Source: Pseudomonadota bacterium
GTDB lineage: Bacteria; Pseudomonadota; Gammaproteobacteria; Steroidobacterales; Steroidobacteraceae
Length of the DNA: 29,613 nt
Direction of reading: 5' to 3'
Assembly (NCBI GenBank): GCA_023417315.1
Contig: JAEZFW010000002.1
Coordinates: 1-29,613, forward strand
The notes under the pieces were generated by a model, which was given only the letters and a program-made list of their open reading frames with translations, was not told the DNA's origin and made no database searches. This document shows, piece after piece, positions 15,285 through 23,184 of the stretch; the stretch's first letter is position 1, and every line of letters begins with the position of its first letter. The translations under genes were made by a program, and so were the position numbers.

Positions 15285-16195
15285 GCGCGTGGCTCACACG
15301 GCATCTACAAACGCTCGTCGGTTCGCTCGGACGACTGTCGCAGCACAAGTTCTCGACCTTCCTCACGATGCTCGTGATCGGCATCGCGCTTGCCTTGCCG
15401 ACGTGCCTGCACGTGCTCGTTTCGAACGCGCAGCGCGCGACCGGCGATTGGAATCGCGCGCTCGATATCTCGGTGTTCCTGAAGCGCCCCACCTCCCCCA
15501 GCGAAGCCAAACAGATCGCGGATCGCATCGGCCAACGCCGCGACGTCGCCGAGGTCGAGCTCATCGTAGCGGACGAGGGGTTGAAAGAGTTCAAGCGCGA
15601 ATCAGGATTCGGAGAGGCGATCGATGCCCTGGAGCACAACCCTCTGCCACATGCACTGATCGTGCGGCCCGCGGCAGACTATGCCTCCGCCGAGAACCTC
15701 GCGAGCTTGGCCGCGTCGATCCGCGAGCTGCCTTCGGTCGATATCGTGCAGCTCGACACAGGTTGGGTCGATCGGCTGAACGCGATCCTCGCGGCGATCG
15801 GCCGGGCCGTGATCATCGCGACCGCGGTGCTCGCACTCGGCGTTCTCGTGATCGTTGGGAATACGATCCGGCTCGACATCCAAAATCGGCGCGCCGAAAT
15901 CGAAGTCACGAAGCTGGTCGGCGGCAGCGATGCCTTCGTGCGTCGTCCATTTCTCTACAACGGCGTCTGGTATGGCATGGGCGGGGCGCTCCTGGCCTGG
16001 GTGATCACAGCAGTCATTGTCGCAGCGCTTCGCGAACCCGTAGGGCGCCTCGCGGTCCTCTACGGCAGCAGCTTCGAGATGGCGTCTCTAGACTTTTCGA
16101 CCACCCTCAGACTGCTCTTAACCGGGGCGGCACTCGGCTGGCTGGGCTCCTTCCTGTCATCCACCCGGCACCTGCGGGATATCGAGCCGACGTAG
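15281..16195 (+). CDS. ftsX: Cell division protein FtsX
   Basis: FtsX is the membrane subunit of FtsEX. The 304-residue protein has a first transmembrane helix at about 25-45 (FSTFLTMLVIGIALALPTCL). A periplasmic domain (about 47-165) should bind murein hydrolase activators. Three more helices lie at about 170-190, 228-250 and 273-292. It contains the FtsX-like permease pattern with EIEVTKLVGGSDAFVRRPFLYNG, the cytoplasmic loop that contacts FtsE. Its ATG overlaps the ftsE stop (ATGA), so the two are translationally coupled. Confidence 0.95.
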   Translation: MSAWLTRHLQTLVGSLGRLSQHKFSTFLTMLVIGIALALPTCLHVLVSNAQRATGDWNRALDISVFLKRPTSPSEAKQIADRIGQRRDVAEVELIVADEGLKEFKRESGFGEAIDALEHNPLPHALIVRPAADYASAENLASLAASIRELPSVDIVQLDTGWVDRLNAILAAIGRAVIIATAVLALGVLVIVGNTIRLDIQNRRAEIEVTKLVGGSDAFVRRPFLYNGVWYGMGGALLAWVITAVIVAALREPVGRLAVLYGSSFEMASLDFSTTLRLLLTGAALGWLGSFLSSTRHLRDIEPT

Positions 16196-16198
16196 CTC

Positions 16199-16223
16199 CC
16201 GCAGGGGAACCTTTCCCCCGCGG
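16199..16223 (+). other. Stem-loop between ftsX and rpoH
   Basis: CCGC, a mismatch, GGGGAA, a 3-nt loop, TTCCCC and GCGG form a strong stem 3 nt after the ftsX stop. There is no T tract, so it may stabilise or process the ftsEX message or weakly end it. Confidence 0.5.
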
Positions 16224-16283
16224 ATGCATTCAAAAACAAAGCCTTGCGCGTTGGCTGGCGCCCTCGAATGCCCGGCACATCGC

Positions 16284-16312
16284 GGAACTTTTGCGGGCGT
16301 TAGCACTCCAAA
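16284..16312 (+). promoter_or_regulatory. Candidate sigma-E-type promoter of rpoH
   Basis: GGAACTT (16284-16290) equals the sigma-E -35 consensus. TCCAAA (16307-16312), 16 nt downstream, resembles its -10 element. A start near 16318 would leave a leader of about 62 nt before rpoH. E. coli rpoH also has a sigma-E promoter. Confidence 0.5.
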
Positions 16313-16326
16313 GAACCGACTGCTAA
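16300..16326 (+). promoter_or_regulatory. CIRCE operator (HrcA binding site) upstream of rpoH
   Basis: TTAGCACTC, a 9-nt spacer and GACTGCTAA match the CIRCE consensus TTAGCACTC-N9-GAGTGCTAA at 17 of 18 arm positions with the exact spacing. It overlaps the -10 region and predicted start of the sigma-E-like promoter, a position suited to repression by HrcA. Confidence 0.8.
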
Positions 16327-16339
16327 GATTTGCCCAACT

Positions 16340-16359
16340 TGGGCCGGAAGGTCGGCCCA
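16340..16359 (+). other. Hairpin in the rpoH leader next to the ribosome binding site
   Basis: TGGGCCG, a 6-nt loop and CGGCCCA form a perfect 7-bp stem that ends 3 nt before AGGAGG (16363-16368). It would sit on the leader RNA of rpoH and could affect ribosome access or RNA stability. Confidence 0.5.
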
Positions 16360-16379
16360 CCCAGGAGGACAGGTTAAAA

Positions 16380-17261
16380 ATGACGACGGCTACTACTGCG
16401 CTCGTGCGTTCGAGCACCGATCTGGCCTTTGCCGGTCCCGTCGGTAGCCTCGATGCGTATGTTGAACGTGTGTCCCGCATTCCCGTGCTCGCGCGTGAAG
16501 AAGAGACTTCGCTCGCGCGTCGCTTTCGCGACGACGGCGATTTGGAAGCGGCACGTGAACTCGTGCTCTCTCATCTTCGCTTCGTGGTTCACATCGCCCG
16601 CGGGTACACAGGCTATGGCCTTCCGGTCGGCGATCTGATTCAGGAAGGCAATGTTGGATTGATGAAGGCGGTCAAGCGCTTCGATCCTGATGTCGGCGTG
16701 CGTTTGGTTTCGTTCGCGGTCCACTGGATTCGCGCCGAAATCCATGAATACGTGTTGCGCAACTGGCGGCTCGTGAAGATCGCCACGACGAAGGCGCAGC
16801 GCAAGCTGTTTTTCAATCTCCGACGATTCAAGAAGAATCTCGGCTGGCTTACGGAAAGCGAGACTCTCGCGATTGCGGGGGATCTCGGCGTGACGCCCGC
16901 GGAAGTGACGGACATGGAGCAGCGCCTGAGCTCTCGCGATCTGTCGTTCGACCCGGCGCCGGATTCGGACGAGGAAGAGTCATCGTATTCGCCGTCCACT
17001 TATCTGCCACATCCGGAGGCCGATCCTTCGGTTGCCGTGGAGCGCGAGCAGTGGGACGAGGATACGGCGGAGCGTCTTTCGCAAGCGCTCGAGACGCTCG
17101 ACGATCGCAGCCGTAACATCTTGCAGAGCCGCTGGATGACTGATCAGAAGGCGACGTTGCATGAACTTGCGGATCGCTACGGGGTCTCTGCTGAGCGCAT
17201 TCGTCAGATCGAGGCGAATGCGATCAAGAAGCTGCGAGGGCTCATCGCGGAGCCAGCGTAA
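16380..17261 (+). CDS. rpoH: RNA polymerase heat-shock sigma factor RpoH (sigma-32)
   Basis: RpoH directs RNA polymerase to heat-shock promoters for chaperones and proteases. The 293-residue protein has sigma regions 1.2-2.4 (about 20-148) and region 4 (about 225-290). The diagnostic RpoH box is QRKLFFNLR at 140-148, which separates it from RpoD and RpoS. Region 4.2 has the helix-turn-helix LHELADRYGVSAERIRQIE. An acidic linker (SDEEESSYSPS) lies between. The ATG at 16380 was chosen because AGGAGG lies 11 nt upstream; the open frame begins at 16224. It follows ftsEX as in other gammaproteobacteria. Confidence 0.97.
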   Translation: MTTATTALVRSSTDLAFAGPVGSLDAYVERVSRIPVLAREEETSLARRFRDDGDLEAARELVLSHLRFVVHIARGYTGYGLPVGDLIQEGNVGLMKAVKRFDPDVGVRLVSFAVHWIRAEIHEYVLRNWRLVKIATTKAQRKLFFNLRRFKKNLGWLTESETLAIAGDLGVTPAEVTDMEQRLSSRDLSFDPAPDSDEEESSYSPSTYLPHPEADPSVAVEREQWDEDTAERLSQALETLDDRSRNILQSRWMTDQKATLHELADRYGVSAERIRQIEANAIKKLRGLIAEPA

Positions 17262-17292
17262 GTCGTTCGTGACTCGTGATTCGCGGGTCGCA

Positions 17293-17320
17293 AAAAAAGG
17301 CCGGCAATGCCGGCCTTTTT
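17293..17320. terminator. Bidirectional Rho-independent terminator between rpoH and the ompA-type gene
   Basis: A-tract, GGCCGGC, an AAT loop, GCCGGCC and a T5 tract form a stem of about 12 bp with A/T on both sides. It can serve the convergent rpoH and OmpA-type transcripts. Confidence 0.9.
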
Positions 17321-17321
17321 C

Positions 17322-17379
17322 GTAGGTCGGAATTCTTTCCGACCTCGTCGATCGCGAGTCGGATTGAAATCCGACCTAC
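17322..17379. repeat. REP-like inverted pair (TAGGTCGGAATT family), copy 2
   Basis: GTAGGTCGGAATTCTTTCC (from 17322) is mirrored by GGATTGAAATCCGACCTAC (ending 17379). Both halves fold on themselves. The second half contains the TAG stop codon of the OmpA-type gene. Confidence 0.85.
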
Positions 17380-18044
17380 CCCTTCGTCACCGGAACGATC
17401 GTGAGCTCCACGCGACGGTTCGCAGAGCGGCCCTGCTCCGTGTCGTTCGACGCGATCGGATGTGCTTCGCCTGCACCCACCGTGATCAAGCGTTCGTTCT
17501 TCACGCCCTGACTCGCAAGATAGTTCGCGACGGCCTGAGCACGTCGTTGCGAGAGCTGCATGTTGTATGAATCGCTCCCGGAGCTGTCGGTATGACCGGC
17601 GACTTCGATGACGGTCTTGTTGTACTCCTTGAGCACGACGCCTACACCCTCGAGCGCACTGAAGAACTGAGAATTCAGGTCCGCGCTGTTCAGTGCAAAC
17701 GTGATGCTGCTCGGCATGTTGAGCGTGATGTTGTCGCCGACGCGCGTGACGCTCACGCCCGTGCCTTCGAGACGCTGACGCAGCTTCGCTTCCTGCACGT
17801 CCATGTAATAACCAACACCGCCGCCCGCGAGCGCACCGACGCCAGCGCCGATCAACGCGTTCTCGAGCTTATCGCCCTTCGTCAAAAGGCCCGCCACGGC
17901 GCCTGCTGCGGCACCGATGCCTGCACCCTTCACGGCTTTGCTGGTTTGTGTTTCACGCGTATAGGGATTGACGGTCGTGCACGCGACCGCTGAGAAGACC
18001 ACGAGCGTGCCGACGCTCAGCAATCTGACGAATGGATTCTGCAT
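17376..18044 (-). CDS. OmpA-like lipoprotein with glycine-zipper domain (YiaD type)
   Basis: The 222-residue protein has a lipoprotein signal (about 1-21, lipobox A-V-A-C22). A Gly/Ala-rich glycine-zipper segment follows at about 40-80 (GAGIGAAAGAVAGLL and IGAGVGALAGGGVGYY), and then a C-terminal OmpA peptidoglycan-binding domain at about 105-220. The latter contains FALNSADLNSQF, IEVAGHTDSSGSDSYNMQLSQRRA with the conserved Asp and Arg that hold diaminopimelate, and NRRVEL. It should tether the outer membrane to the cell wall, like E. coli YiaD. The ATG at 18044 has CAGGAGA upstream. The ending V-T-K-G-stop overlaps a REP-like element. Confidence 0.92.
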   Translation of the reverse strand: MQNPFVRLLSVGTLVVFSAVACTTVNPYTRETQTSKAVKGAGIGAAAGAVAGLLTKGDKLENALIGAGVGALAGGGVGYYMDVQEAKLRQRLEGTGVSVTRVGDNITLNMPSSITFALNSADLNSQFFSALEGVGVVLKEYNKTVIEVAGHTDSSGSDSYNMQLSQRRAQAVANYLASQGVKNERLITVGAGEAHPIASNDTEQGRSANRRVELTIVPVTKG

Positions 18045-18123
18045 AGTTCGAAATCTCCTGTGCTCCTGCCGATCACGAATTCCTACGCGCCAGCCTCGAA
18101 GCCGTGCGCTGAATATCGACTGA

Positions 18124-18153
18124 ATTGTAGCTTCGTATGCATTCCCTTGTGAC
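18124..18153 (-). promoter_or_regulatory. Candidate sigma70 promoter of the OmpA-type gene
   Basis: On the minus strand GTCACA (18153-18148) and TACAAT (18129-18124) are separated by 18 nt. The -10 matches five of six bases. The leader would be about 73 nt. Confidence 0.45.
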
Positions 18154-18268
18154 AGATGTCGCGTCCGCACTGCTGAAAATCGCGATGGGAGTCGCAGGGG
18201 AACGACATATCAACGCGCGGTTTCGGGGTTTGGCGCATCGACAATGCCAAGCTCGCGAACTAGGCCCG

Positions 18269-18736
18269 TCAATAAGGAATACGCAGCTTTCGGTAAACGA
18301 AGCTCAGGAGCCAGAGCGGGCCAATCATCAAGAACTGCAGGTCCTTGAAGAATGACGGTCGTTTTCCCTCGTAATGATGGCCGATGAATTGACCGATCCA
18401 AGCGATCACGAACAGCGTCAGGCAAACTGCCCATAGCGACCAGGGGAGATTTTGCAATCCCAATATGCACAGCGTCACGACGATGACGAAGGCGAGCATC
18501 CCGACCGCAAGAGAGCGCGACATGCGCAGGTAATACAGCACCGCCAGCGCGAGGACGAGCGTACCCCAGTTCGCGAGCGGTGATAGATCCCTCATCCACT
18601 CCGGCACCGGCAGCGACCACAAAAGTCCGATCAAGCTCACCACGATGATCGGCACACAGATCCAATGCAGCGTCTTGTTCGCTGGGTTCTGATGGCTCTC
18701 GCCGTATTCGCTCAGCCATTGATCGACTGTTTTCAT
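18269..18736 (-). CDS. Mpo1-like (DUF962) membrane protein
   Basis: This roughly 155-residue membrane protein has about four hydrophobic helices. Its family signatures are a His motif in ESHQNPANKTLHWICVP near the N-terminus and AWIGQFIGHHYEGKRPSFF near 115-135. These His residues match the iron-ligand pattern of the Mpo1/YGL010w family, whose yeast member is a 2-hydroxy fatty acid dioxygenase in alpha-oxidation. The bacterial role is not established. The start at 18736 (MKTVDQWL) has TGGGGTGGG just upstream and matches the family N-terminus; an ATG at 18769 would add 11 residues. It is divergent from the acyl-CoA dehydrogenase gene. Confidence 0.88.
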   Translation of the reverse strand: MKTVDQWLSEYGESHQNPANKTLHWICVPIIVVSLIGLLWSLPVPEWMRDLSPLANWGTLVLALAVLYYLRMSRSLAVGMLAFVIVVTLCILGLQNLPWSLWAVCLTLFVIAWIGQFIGHHYEGKRPSFFKDLQFLMIGPLWLLSFVYRKLRIPY

Positions 18737-18880
18737 CGCCCACCCCAAGGAACTATTCGAGTTTTCCATACGCTACTCGCGGGCGCTGACACGTACAAGG
18801 CGGGGATTGCATACCGTGTTAGCTCGATCGCACGCCCGTAAACGCGCGGCGGTATCATGCGCTTCGTCCAGGAGACCGTC

Positions 18881-20077
18881 ATGGCGCATATACCCAACAC
18901 GAGCACGAGCAGCGCACGCGAGCTCGATCCGCTCGATCTTTACTCCATTCATGCCTCGCTGAGCGAAGAAGAGCGACTTGTTCAAGATTCGGTAGGCAAA
19001 TTCGTCGACGAGCAAGTGCTCCCGATCATCTCAGAGTGCTTCGAGCACGAGCGCTTTCCGCGAGAGCTCGTACCTGCACTTGCGCAACTCGGTGTGCTCG
19101 GCTCCTCGATCGAAGGCTACGGGTGCGCGGGGCTGAATTCCGTGAGCTATGGGCTCATCTGCCAGGAGCTCGAGCGCGGCGACTCGGGATTGCGAAGCTT
19201 CGTGTCCGTGCAATCGAGCTTGTGCATGTTTCCGATCTACGCCTACGGAACCGAAGAGCAGAAACAACATTGGTTGCCGAAGATGGCGCAAGGCGAGGTG
19301 ATCGCGTGTTTCGGTCTCACCGAGCCTCACGGCGGATCCGATCCGGCCAACATGAAGACGCATGCGCGTCGTAAGGGCTCCGATTGGGTACTCAACGGCG
19401 CGAAGATGTGGATCACGAACGGCTCGATCGCAGATCTCGCGGTCGTGTGGGCGCAAACGGACGATGGCATTCGCGGCTTCCTCGTCGAGAAGAACTGCAA
19501 GGGTTTCTCGGCAGAGCTGATCAAGCACAAGATGAGCTTGCGCGCATCAGTCACATCGAGCTTGTTCTTCGACAACGTCGTCGTCCCGGAAGCGAATGCG
19601 CTGCCGGGCGTCGTCGGCCTCAAAGGCCCACTGTCGTGCCTCACGCAAGCTCGCTATGGAATCAGCTGGGGCGTGATTGGCGCGGCGCAAGCGTGTCTTG
19701 CGCAAGCGATCGAGTACACGAAGACGCGAACGTTGTTCGGCAAGCCGCTCGCGGCGACTCAATCCGTACAAATTCGACTCGCCGAGATGGCACGTAAGAT
19801 CACGAGCGCACAATTGCTTTCGTTACAGCTCGGGCGTTTGAAGGACGCCGGCCGACTCTCGCCGACGCAAGTGTCCCTCGCCAAGTGGAACAACACGCGC
19901 TCCGCCATCGAGATCGCACGCGATGCGCGCGATCTGCTCGGCGGCGCAGGCATCAGTGTCGAGTACGTCCCCATCCGCCACGCACTCAATCTCGAAAGCG
20001 TCATCACTTATGAAGGCACGGAGACTGTGCACCAGCTGACGGTAGGCAGGGCTTTGACGGGGATCAATGCGTTCTGA
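18881..20077 (+). CDS. gcdH: Glutaryl-CoA dehydrogenase
   Basis: This flavoenzyme of the acyl-CoA dehydrogenase family, 398 residues, most likely oxidises and decarboxylates glutaryl-CoA to crotonyl-CoA in lysine/tryptophan/glutarate breakdown. Family features specific to this subgroup are LRSFVSVQSSLCMFPIYAYG at 104-123 (the Arg that contacts the glutaryl carboxylate precedes SVQSSL), ACFGLTEPHGGSDPANMKT (142-160), ARYGISWGVIGAAQ (257-270) and TYEGTETVHQLTVGRALTGI with the catalytic Glu378. The start at 18881 was preferred to 18857 because AGGAGA lies 5 nt upstream. It is a single gene ended by an inverted repeat; electron transfer flavoprotein is not encoded here. Confidence 0.9.
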   Translation: MAHIPNTSTSSARELDPLDLYSIHASLSEEERLVQDSVGKFVDEQVLPIISECFEHERFPRELVPALAQLGVLGSSIEGYGCAGLNSVSYGLICQELERGDSGLRSFVSVQSSLCMFPIYAYGTEEQKQHWLPKMAQGEVIACFGLTEPHGGSDPANMKTHARRKGSDWVLNGAKMWITNGSIADLAVVWAQTDDGIRGFLVEKNCKGFSAELIKHKMSLRASVTSSLFFDNVVVPEANALPGVVGLKGPLSCLTQARYGISWGVIGAAQACLAQAIEYTKTRTLFGKPLAATQSVQIRLAEMARKITSAQLLSLQLGRLKDAGRLSPTQVSLAKWNNTRSAIEIARDARDLLGGAGISVEYVPIRHALNLESVITYEGTETVHQLTVGRALTGINAF

Positions 20078-20083
20078 GGGTAA

Positions 20084-20185
20084 GCGATGGAGGTGATGTA
20101 AGTGATGGAAGTGACGTAGGCAGGAAGCGAAGCCCGTCTTTCTGACCTCCATCACTTACATCACTTGTGTCACCTCCATCACCGC
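20084..20185. repeat. Inverted repeat with nonamer-tandem arms (GTGATGGAG family), copy 4
   Basis: The left arm (20084-20123) runs GCGATGGAG, GTGATGTAA, GTGATGGAA, GTGACGTAG. The right arm (20142-20185), on the minus strand, runs GTGATGGAG, GTGACACAA, GTGATGTAA, GTGATGGAG. The centre is 18 nt. It starts 6 nt after the gcdH stop. Confidence 0.9.
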
Positions 20186-20268
20186 ATCAATTGTGATGAA
20201 TGATGGCAGCCCGCGCGTGCTGAGCGGAGCGGCGCTACACTGTGCTCGTTCGAGCAGCGACGCACGTT

Positions 20269-20961
20269 ATGAAAAAACTCATTGCCATCGTCGAAGACGA
20301 GCCTGCGCTTCGGGATAACTACACCGCGGCGTTTCAACGACACGGATATGCCGTGCGAGCATATGGGTCCCGCAAGGAAGCGCTGGAGGCGTTTCGTGCG
20401 CGCCTACCGGATCTCGCTGTCATCGATGTGGGACTGCGCGAGGAGCCGGAAGGAGGTTTCGAGCTCTGTCGCGAGCTACGAGCGATGTCCGCAGAGCTGC
20501 CGATCATTTTTCTCACCGCCCGCGACAGCGAGCTCGACGCAGTATCGGGCCTGCGGCTCGGCGCGGATGACTATCTCACCAAGGACATCAGTCTTGCGCA
20601 TTTGGTCGCACGCGTCAGTGCGCTGTTCAGACGCATCGATGCGCTCACGCAGCCTTCGAATCGCGATCAACTCATCACGCGCGGAGATCTCGTGATCGAC
20701 GCCGCGAGACTCAACGCTACATGGCGCGACAAGGCACTCGGTCTCACCCTCACTGAGTTCTGGATCGTGCACGCGCTCGCGAAGAATCCCGGTCATGTGA
20801 AGAACAGGCAACAACTCATGGATGCTGCCAACGTCGTGCTCGATGACAATACGATCACCTCTCACGTCAAACGTATCCGCCGCAAGTTCCAAGCAATCGA
20901 TCCGGCCTTCGACAATGTCGAGACCATGTACGGGATGGGGTATCGGTGGAAGGAAACCTAA
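20269..20961 (+). CDS. pdsR: Response regulator of the proteobacterial dedicated sortase type (PdsR-like)
   Basis: This is a 230-residue OmpR-type regulator. The receiver domain (1-115) has the acidic pair D10-E11, the phospho-acceptor D53 in VIDVGL, T83 and K105. A winged-helix DNA-binding domain covers about 130-228, with LTLTEFWIVHALAKNPGHVKNRQQLMDAA and TITSHVKRIRRKF. The pattern around it matches the regulator paired with the dedicated sortase system of proteobacteria (PdsR). The ATG at 20269 was chosen by homology to the receiver start. It is followed by the kinase gene 147 nt downstream; the gap holds an inverted repeat. Confidence 0.8.
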   Translation: MKKLIAIVEDEPALRDNYTAAFQRHGYAVRAYGSRKEALEAFRARLPDLAVIDVGLREEPEGGFELCRELRAMSAELPIIFLTARDSELDAVSGLRLGADDYLTKDISLAHLVARVSALFRRIDALTQPSNRDQLITRGDLVIDAARLNATWRDKALGLTLTEFWIVHALAKNPGHVKNRQQLMDAANVVLDDNTITSHVKRIRRKFQAIDPAFDNVETMYGMGYRWKET

Positions 20962-20964
20962 GAA

Positions 20965-21099
20965 GGGTCGTCGGGTATCGGGTACTGGGCTGCTGGCCAG
21001 ACAAGATCCGAGAAAGGTCATCCGAAGCCAATAGTCGATGGTCAGGTGATGGCAGCTCTTCTCTGGCCAGAACCCAGTACCCAGCGACCCAATCGCCCA
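20965..21099. repeat. Inverted repeat with heptamer-tandem arms (GGGTACT family)
   Basis: The left arm (20965-21001) reads GGGTCGTC, GGGTATC, GGGTACT, GGGCTGCT, GGCCAGA. The right arm (21062-21099) is the reverse complement with some mismatches. The centre is 60 nt. It starts 3 nt after the pdsR stop and ends 8 nt before the pdsS start. The central-facing end shares GGCCAGA with the GGCCACT family. Confidence 0.85.
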
Positions 21100-21107
21100 A
21101 GAACTGA

Positions 21108-23165
21108 ATGTCCCTCCGCTCCAAGCTCCTCCTCCTCAGCTTGCTCACGCTCGTCTTGCCATGGGCGGGGTGGCGTTATGCGAACGAGATGGAGAGCACG
21201 CTTCGTCGCGGACAGGAATCTGCGGTGCTCACGACTGCGGACGTCTTGAGTCGCGTCGTCGCGAGCGAGCCAGAGCTGCTCTACCGTGTGCGCGACTTGT
21301 CGACCGACTTCGATCCTGCACGCGGCGATCTTTTCGCCCCGCTTCTGCCGACGACGCCATTGATCGACGGCTTTCCCGATGAGTGGCCGGAACCCGCGAA
21401 ACACGTTCCAGGTTTCAGCGCGGACGATTCTGAGCGCGCGCTCAAGCTGCGGCTCGGTGTGCACGGACGCTCCATGCATCTCTACGCGGAAGTCGCACGA
21501 ACGGACATCAACTATGAGATCCCTTCGCACGCAGAGTTTGCACAGAAGCCGTCCTCAGATCGACTCATCATCTTGATGCGAGATGAGTTCGGGCGTGAGC
21601 GCGCCTGGTCGGTGAGCGCGGTCGCTCCCGGTCCGCTCATCGTGCGATCGGCGGATCTCGGCATGCCGTGGACTCCGAGCAACGACGAAGTGCGCTATGT
21701 CAGCGGCATCTGGAGAGAGACCGGCACGGGCTATGCGATCGAGCTTCGAGCGCCGGTCAACATGATCGGAACGCAGTTGGGTGTCTACGCGCTCGACTCG
21801 CAGCACAAGACTGTCGCCAGTAGACCCATGGGCGCTGTTCACACCGGTTCCGAGCTTTTGAAGAGTCGGCTGGAGCGCTATGCGCCGGAAGGCACACGCG
21901 TTTCTGTCGTCGACGTGCATGGATGGCTGCTTGCGCGCGCTGGCTCCATCAGCGTCTCTGCCGACGCTCAGTATGTCGGCCTGCACCGCGATCAAGATGG
22001 TTTCGCTCGTTCCGTCTACCGAGGTGTTTTCGCGAGCTACGAAGCGCCTGTTCGACCGTATGGACTGCCCTACGGCATGTGGGGATCGCCCGTGGATGAG
22101 GCACGCGAAGGCAGCCGGACGGCCGTGTGGTTCGAGCAAGCGGCCGGCGAGCCTTCACTGATTCGCGCAGCGGTGCCGATACAGCTAGACGAGATTGCGT
22201 TCGGGGCGCTCATCCTGGAGCAACCAGGCGAGCGACTTGCGCTGGTTCGCGAGGTCGCGCTCACTCGCCTGCTGAATCTCACACTCTTGGCGACGCTGTT
22301 CACGGTCGTGGTGATGCTGCTGTTTGCCGCGCGACTGTCACACCGCATTCGTCGGTTGAGCCGCGCCGCCTCAACCGCGCTCACGCCCGAAGGACGCATC
22401 GAGACGAGCATTCCCGACACGAAGGCGCACGATGAGCTCGGTGCATTGGCTCGCAGCTACGCAACGCTGCTGAATCGATTGAAGGAATACACGAGCTACT
22501 TGCAAACACTCGGTACGAAGCTCTCGCACGAGCTGCGCACGCCGCTCACGATCGTGAGCTCGTCGCTCGATAATCTCGCTTCCGAAGGCGAGCTGCCGGC
22601 GAGCTCGCAGGCCTACCTCGTACGCGCGCGACAAGGCTCCGCTCGCATGCACGGCATACTCACCGCGCTGAGCGAAGCGACGCGAGTCGAGCAGAGCATC
22701 GAGCACACCGAGCGCGTGCGCTTCGATCTCGCCGAGCTCGTGCGCAACATGGCGCTCGCGTATCGACAAACGTTCTCGGACCACCGCATCGCGGATGCGA
22801 TCGAGCTCGACACGTGCCATGTGATCGGCTCGCCGGAGCTGATTGCACAGCTGCTCGACAAGCTGATGGACAACGCCATCGATTTCACGCCCAAGGACGC
22901 GACGATCACGATTGCGTTGACCGGCGATCCTCGCTCGTGTCGCTTGAGCGTGCGCAACGAAGGTCCGCTGCTCCCGCCAGGACTCGACGATCGATTGTTC
23001 GAATCGCTCGTGAGCGGACGCAACGGCGCCGAAGGCAAACCGCATCTCGGCCTCGGCCTTTACATCGTGCGACTCATCGCGGACTTCCACGGCGGCACTG
23101 TGCGAGCCGAGAACGCACCTGATCTGACAGGGGTCATGGTCACGCTGGAGCTCCCGCGGTACTAA
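21108..23165 (+). CDS. pdsS: Histidine kinase of the proteobacterial dedicated sortase type (PdsS-like)
   Basis: This is a 685-residue membrane sensor kinase. A signal-anchor helix lies at about 5-22. A large periplasmic sensor region (about 25-385) begins with WRYANEMESTLRRGQ and contains PLIDGFPDEWPEPAKH plus LKLRLGVHGRSMHLYAEV, a carbohydrate-binding (CBM9-like) pattern. A second helix follows at about 388-410, a HAMP-like linker at 411-465, and the kinase core with H474 in LSHELRTPL. The N box DKLMDNAIDF lies near 583 and the G box LGLGLYIVR near 645. It forms a two-component pair with the preceding regulator. No Shine-Dalgarno is evident because a repeat arm ends 8 nt upstream. No sortase is in the window. 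Confidence 0.85.
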   Translation: MSLRSKLLLLSLLTLVLPWAGWRYANEMESTLRRGQESAVLTTADVLSRVVASEPELLYRVRDLSTDFDPARGDLFAPLLPTTPLIDGFPDEWPEPAKHVPGFSADDSERALKLRLGVHGRSMHLYAEVARTDINYEIPSHAEFAQKPSSDRLIILMRDEFGRERAWSVSAVAPGPLIVRSADLGMPWTPSNDEVRYVSGIWRETGTGYAIELRAPVNMIGTQLGVYALDSQHKTVASRPMGAVHTGSELLKSRLERYAPEGTRVSVVDVHGWLLARAGSISVSADAQYVGLHRDQDGFARSVYRGVFASYEAPVRPYGLPYGMWGSPVDEAREGSRTAVWFEQAAGEPSLIRAAVPIQLDEIAFGALILEQPGERLALVREVALTRLLNLTLLATLFTVVVMLLFAARLSHRIRRLSRAASTALTPEGRIETSIPDTKAHDELGALARSYATLLNRLKEYTSYLQTLGTKLSHELRTPLTIVSSSLDNLASEGELPASSQAYLVRARQGSARMHGILTALSEATRVEQSIEHTERVRFDLAELVRNMALAYRQTFSDHRIADAIELDTCHVIGSPELIAQLLDKLMDNAIDFTPKDATITIALTGDPRSCRLSVRNEGPLLPPGLDDRLFESLVSGRNGAEGKPHLGLGLYIVRLIADFHGGTVRAENAPDLTGVMVTLELPRY

Positions 23166-23184
23166 GATTCGAAGAAGAAGATTG

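Noticed and set aside
15124..16326. A 400-codon plus-strand frame overlapping ftsE, ftsX and the rpoH leader
   Set aside because: It is an alternative frame of ftsE/ftsX, extremely Arg-rich and without homology or a ribosome binding site.
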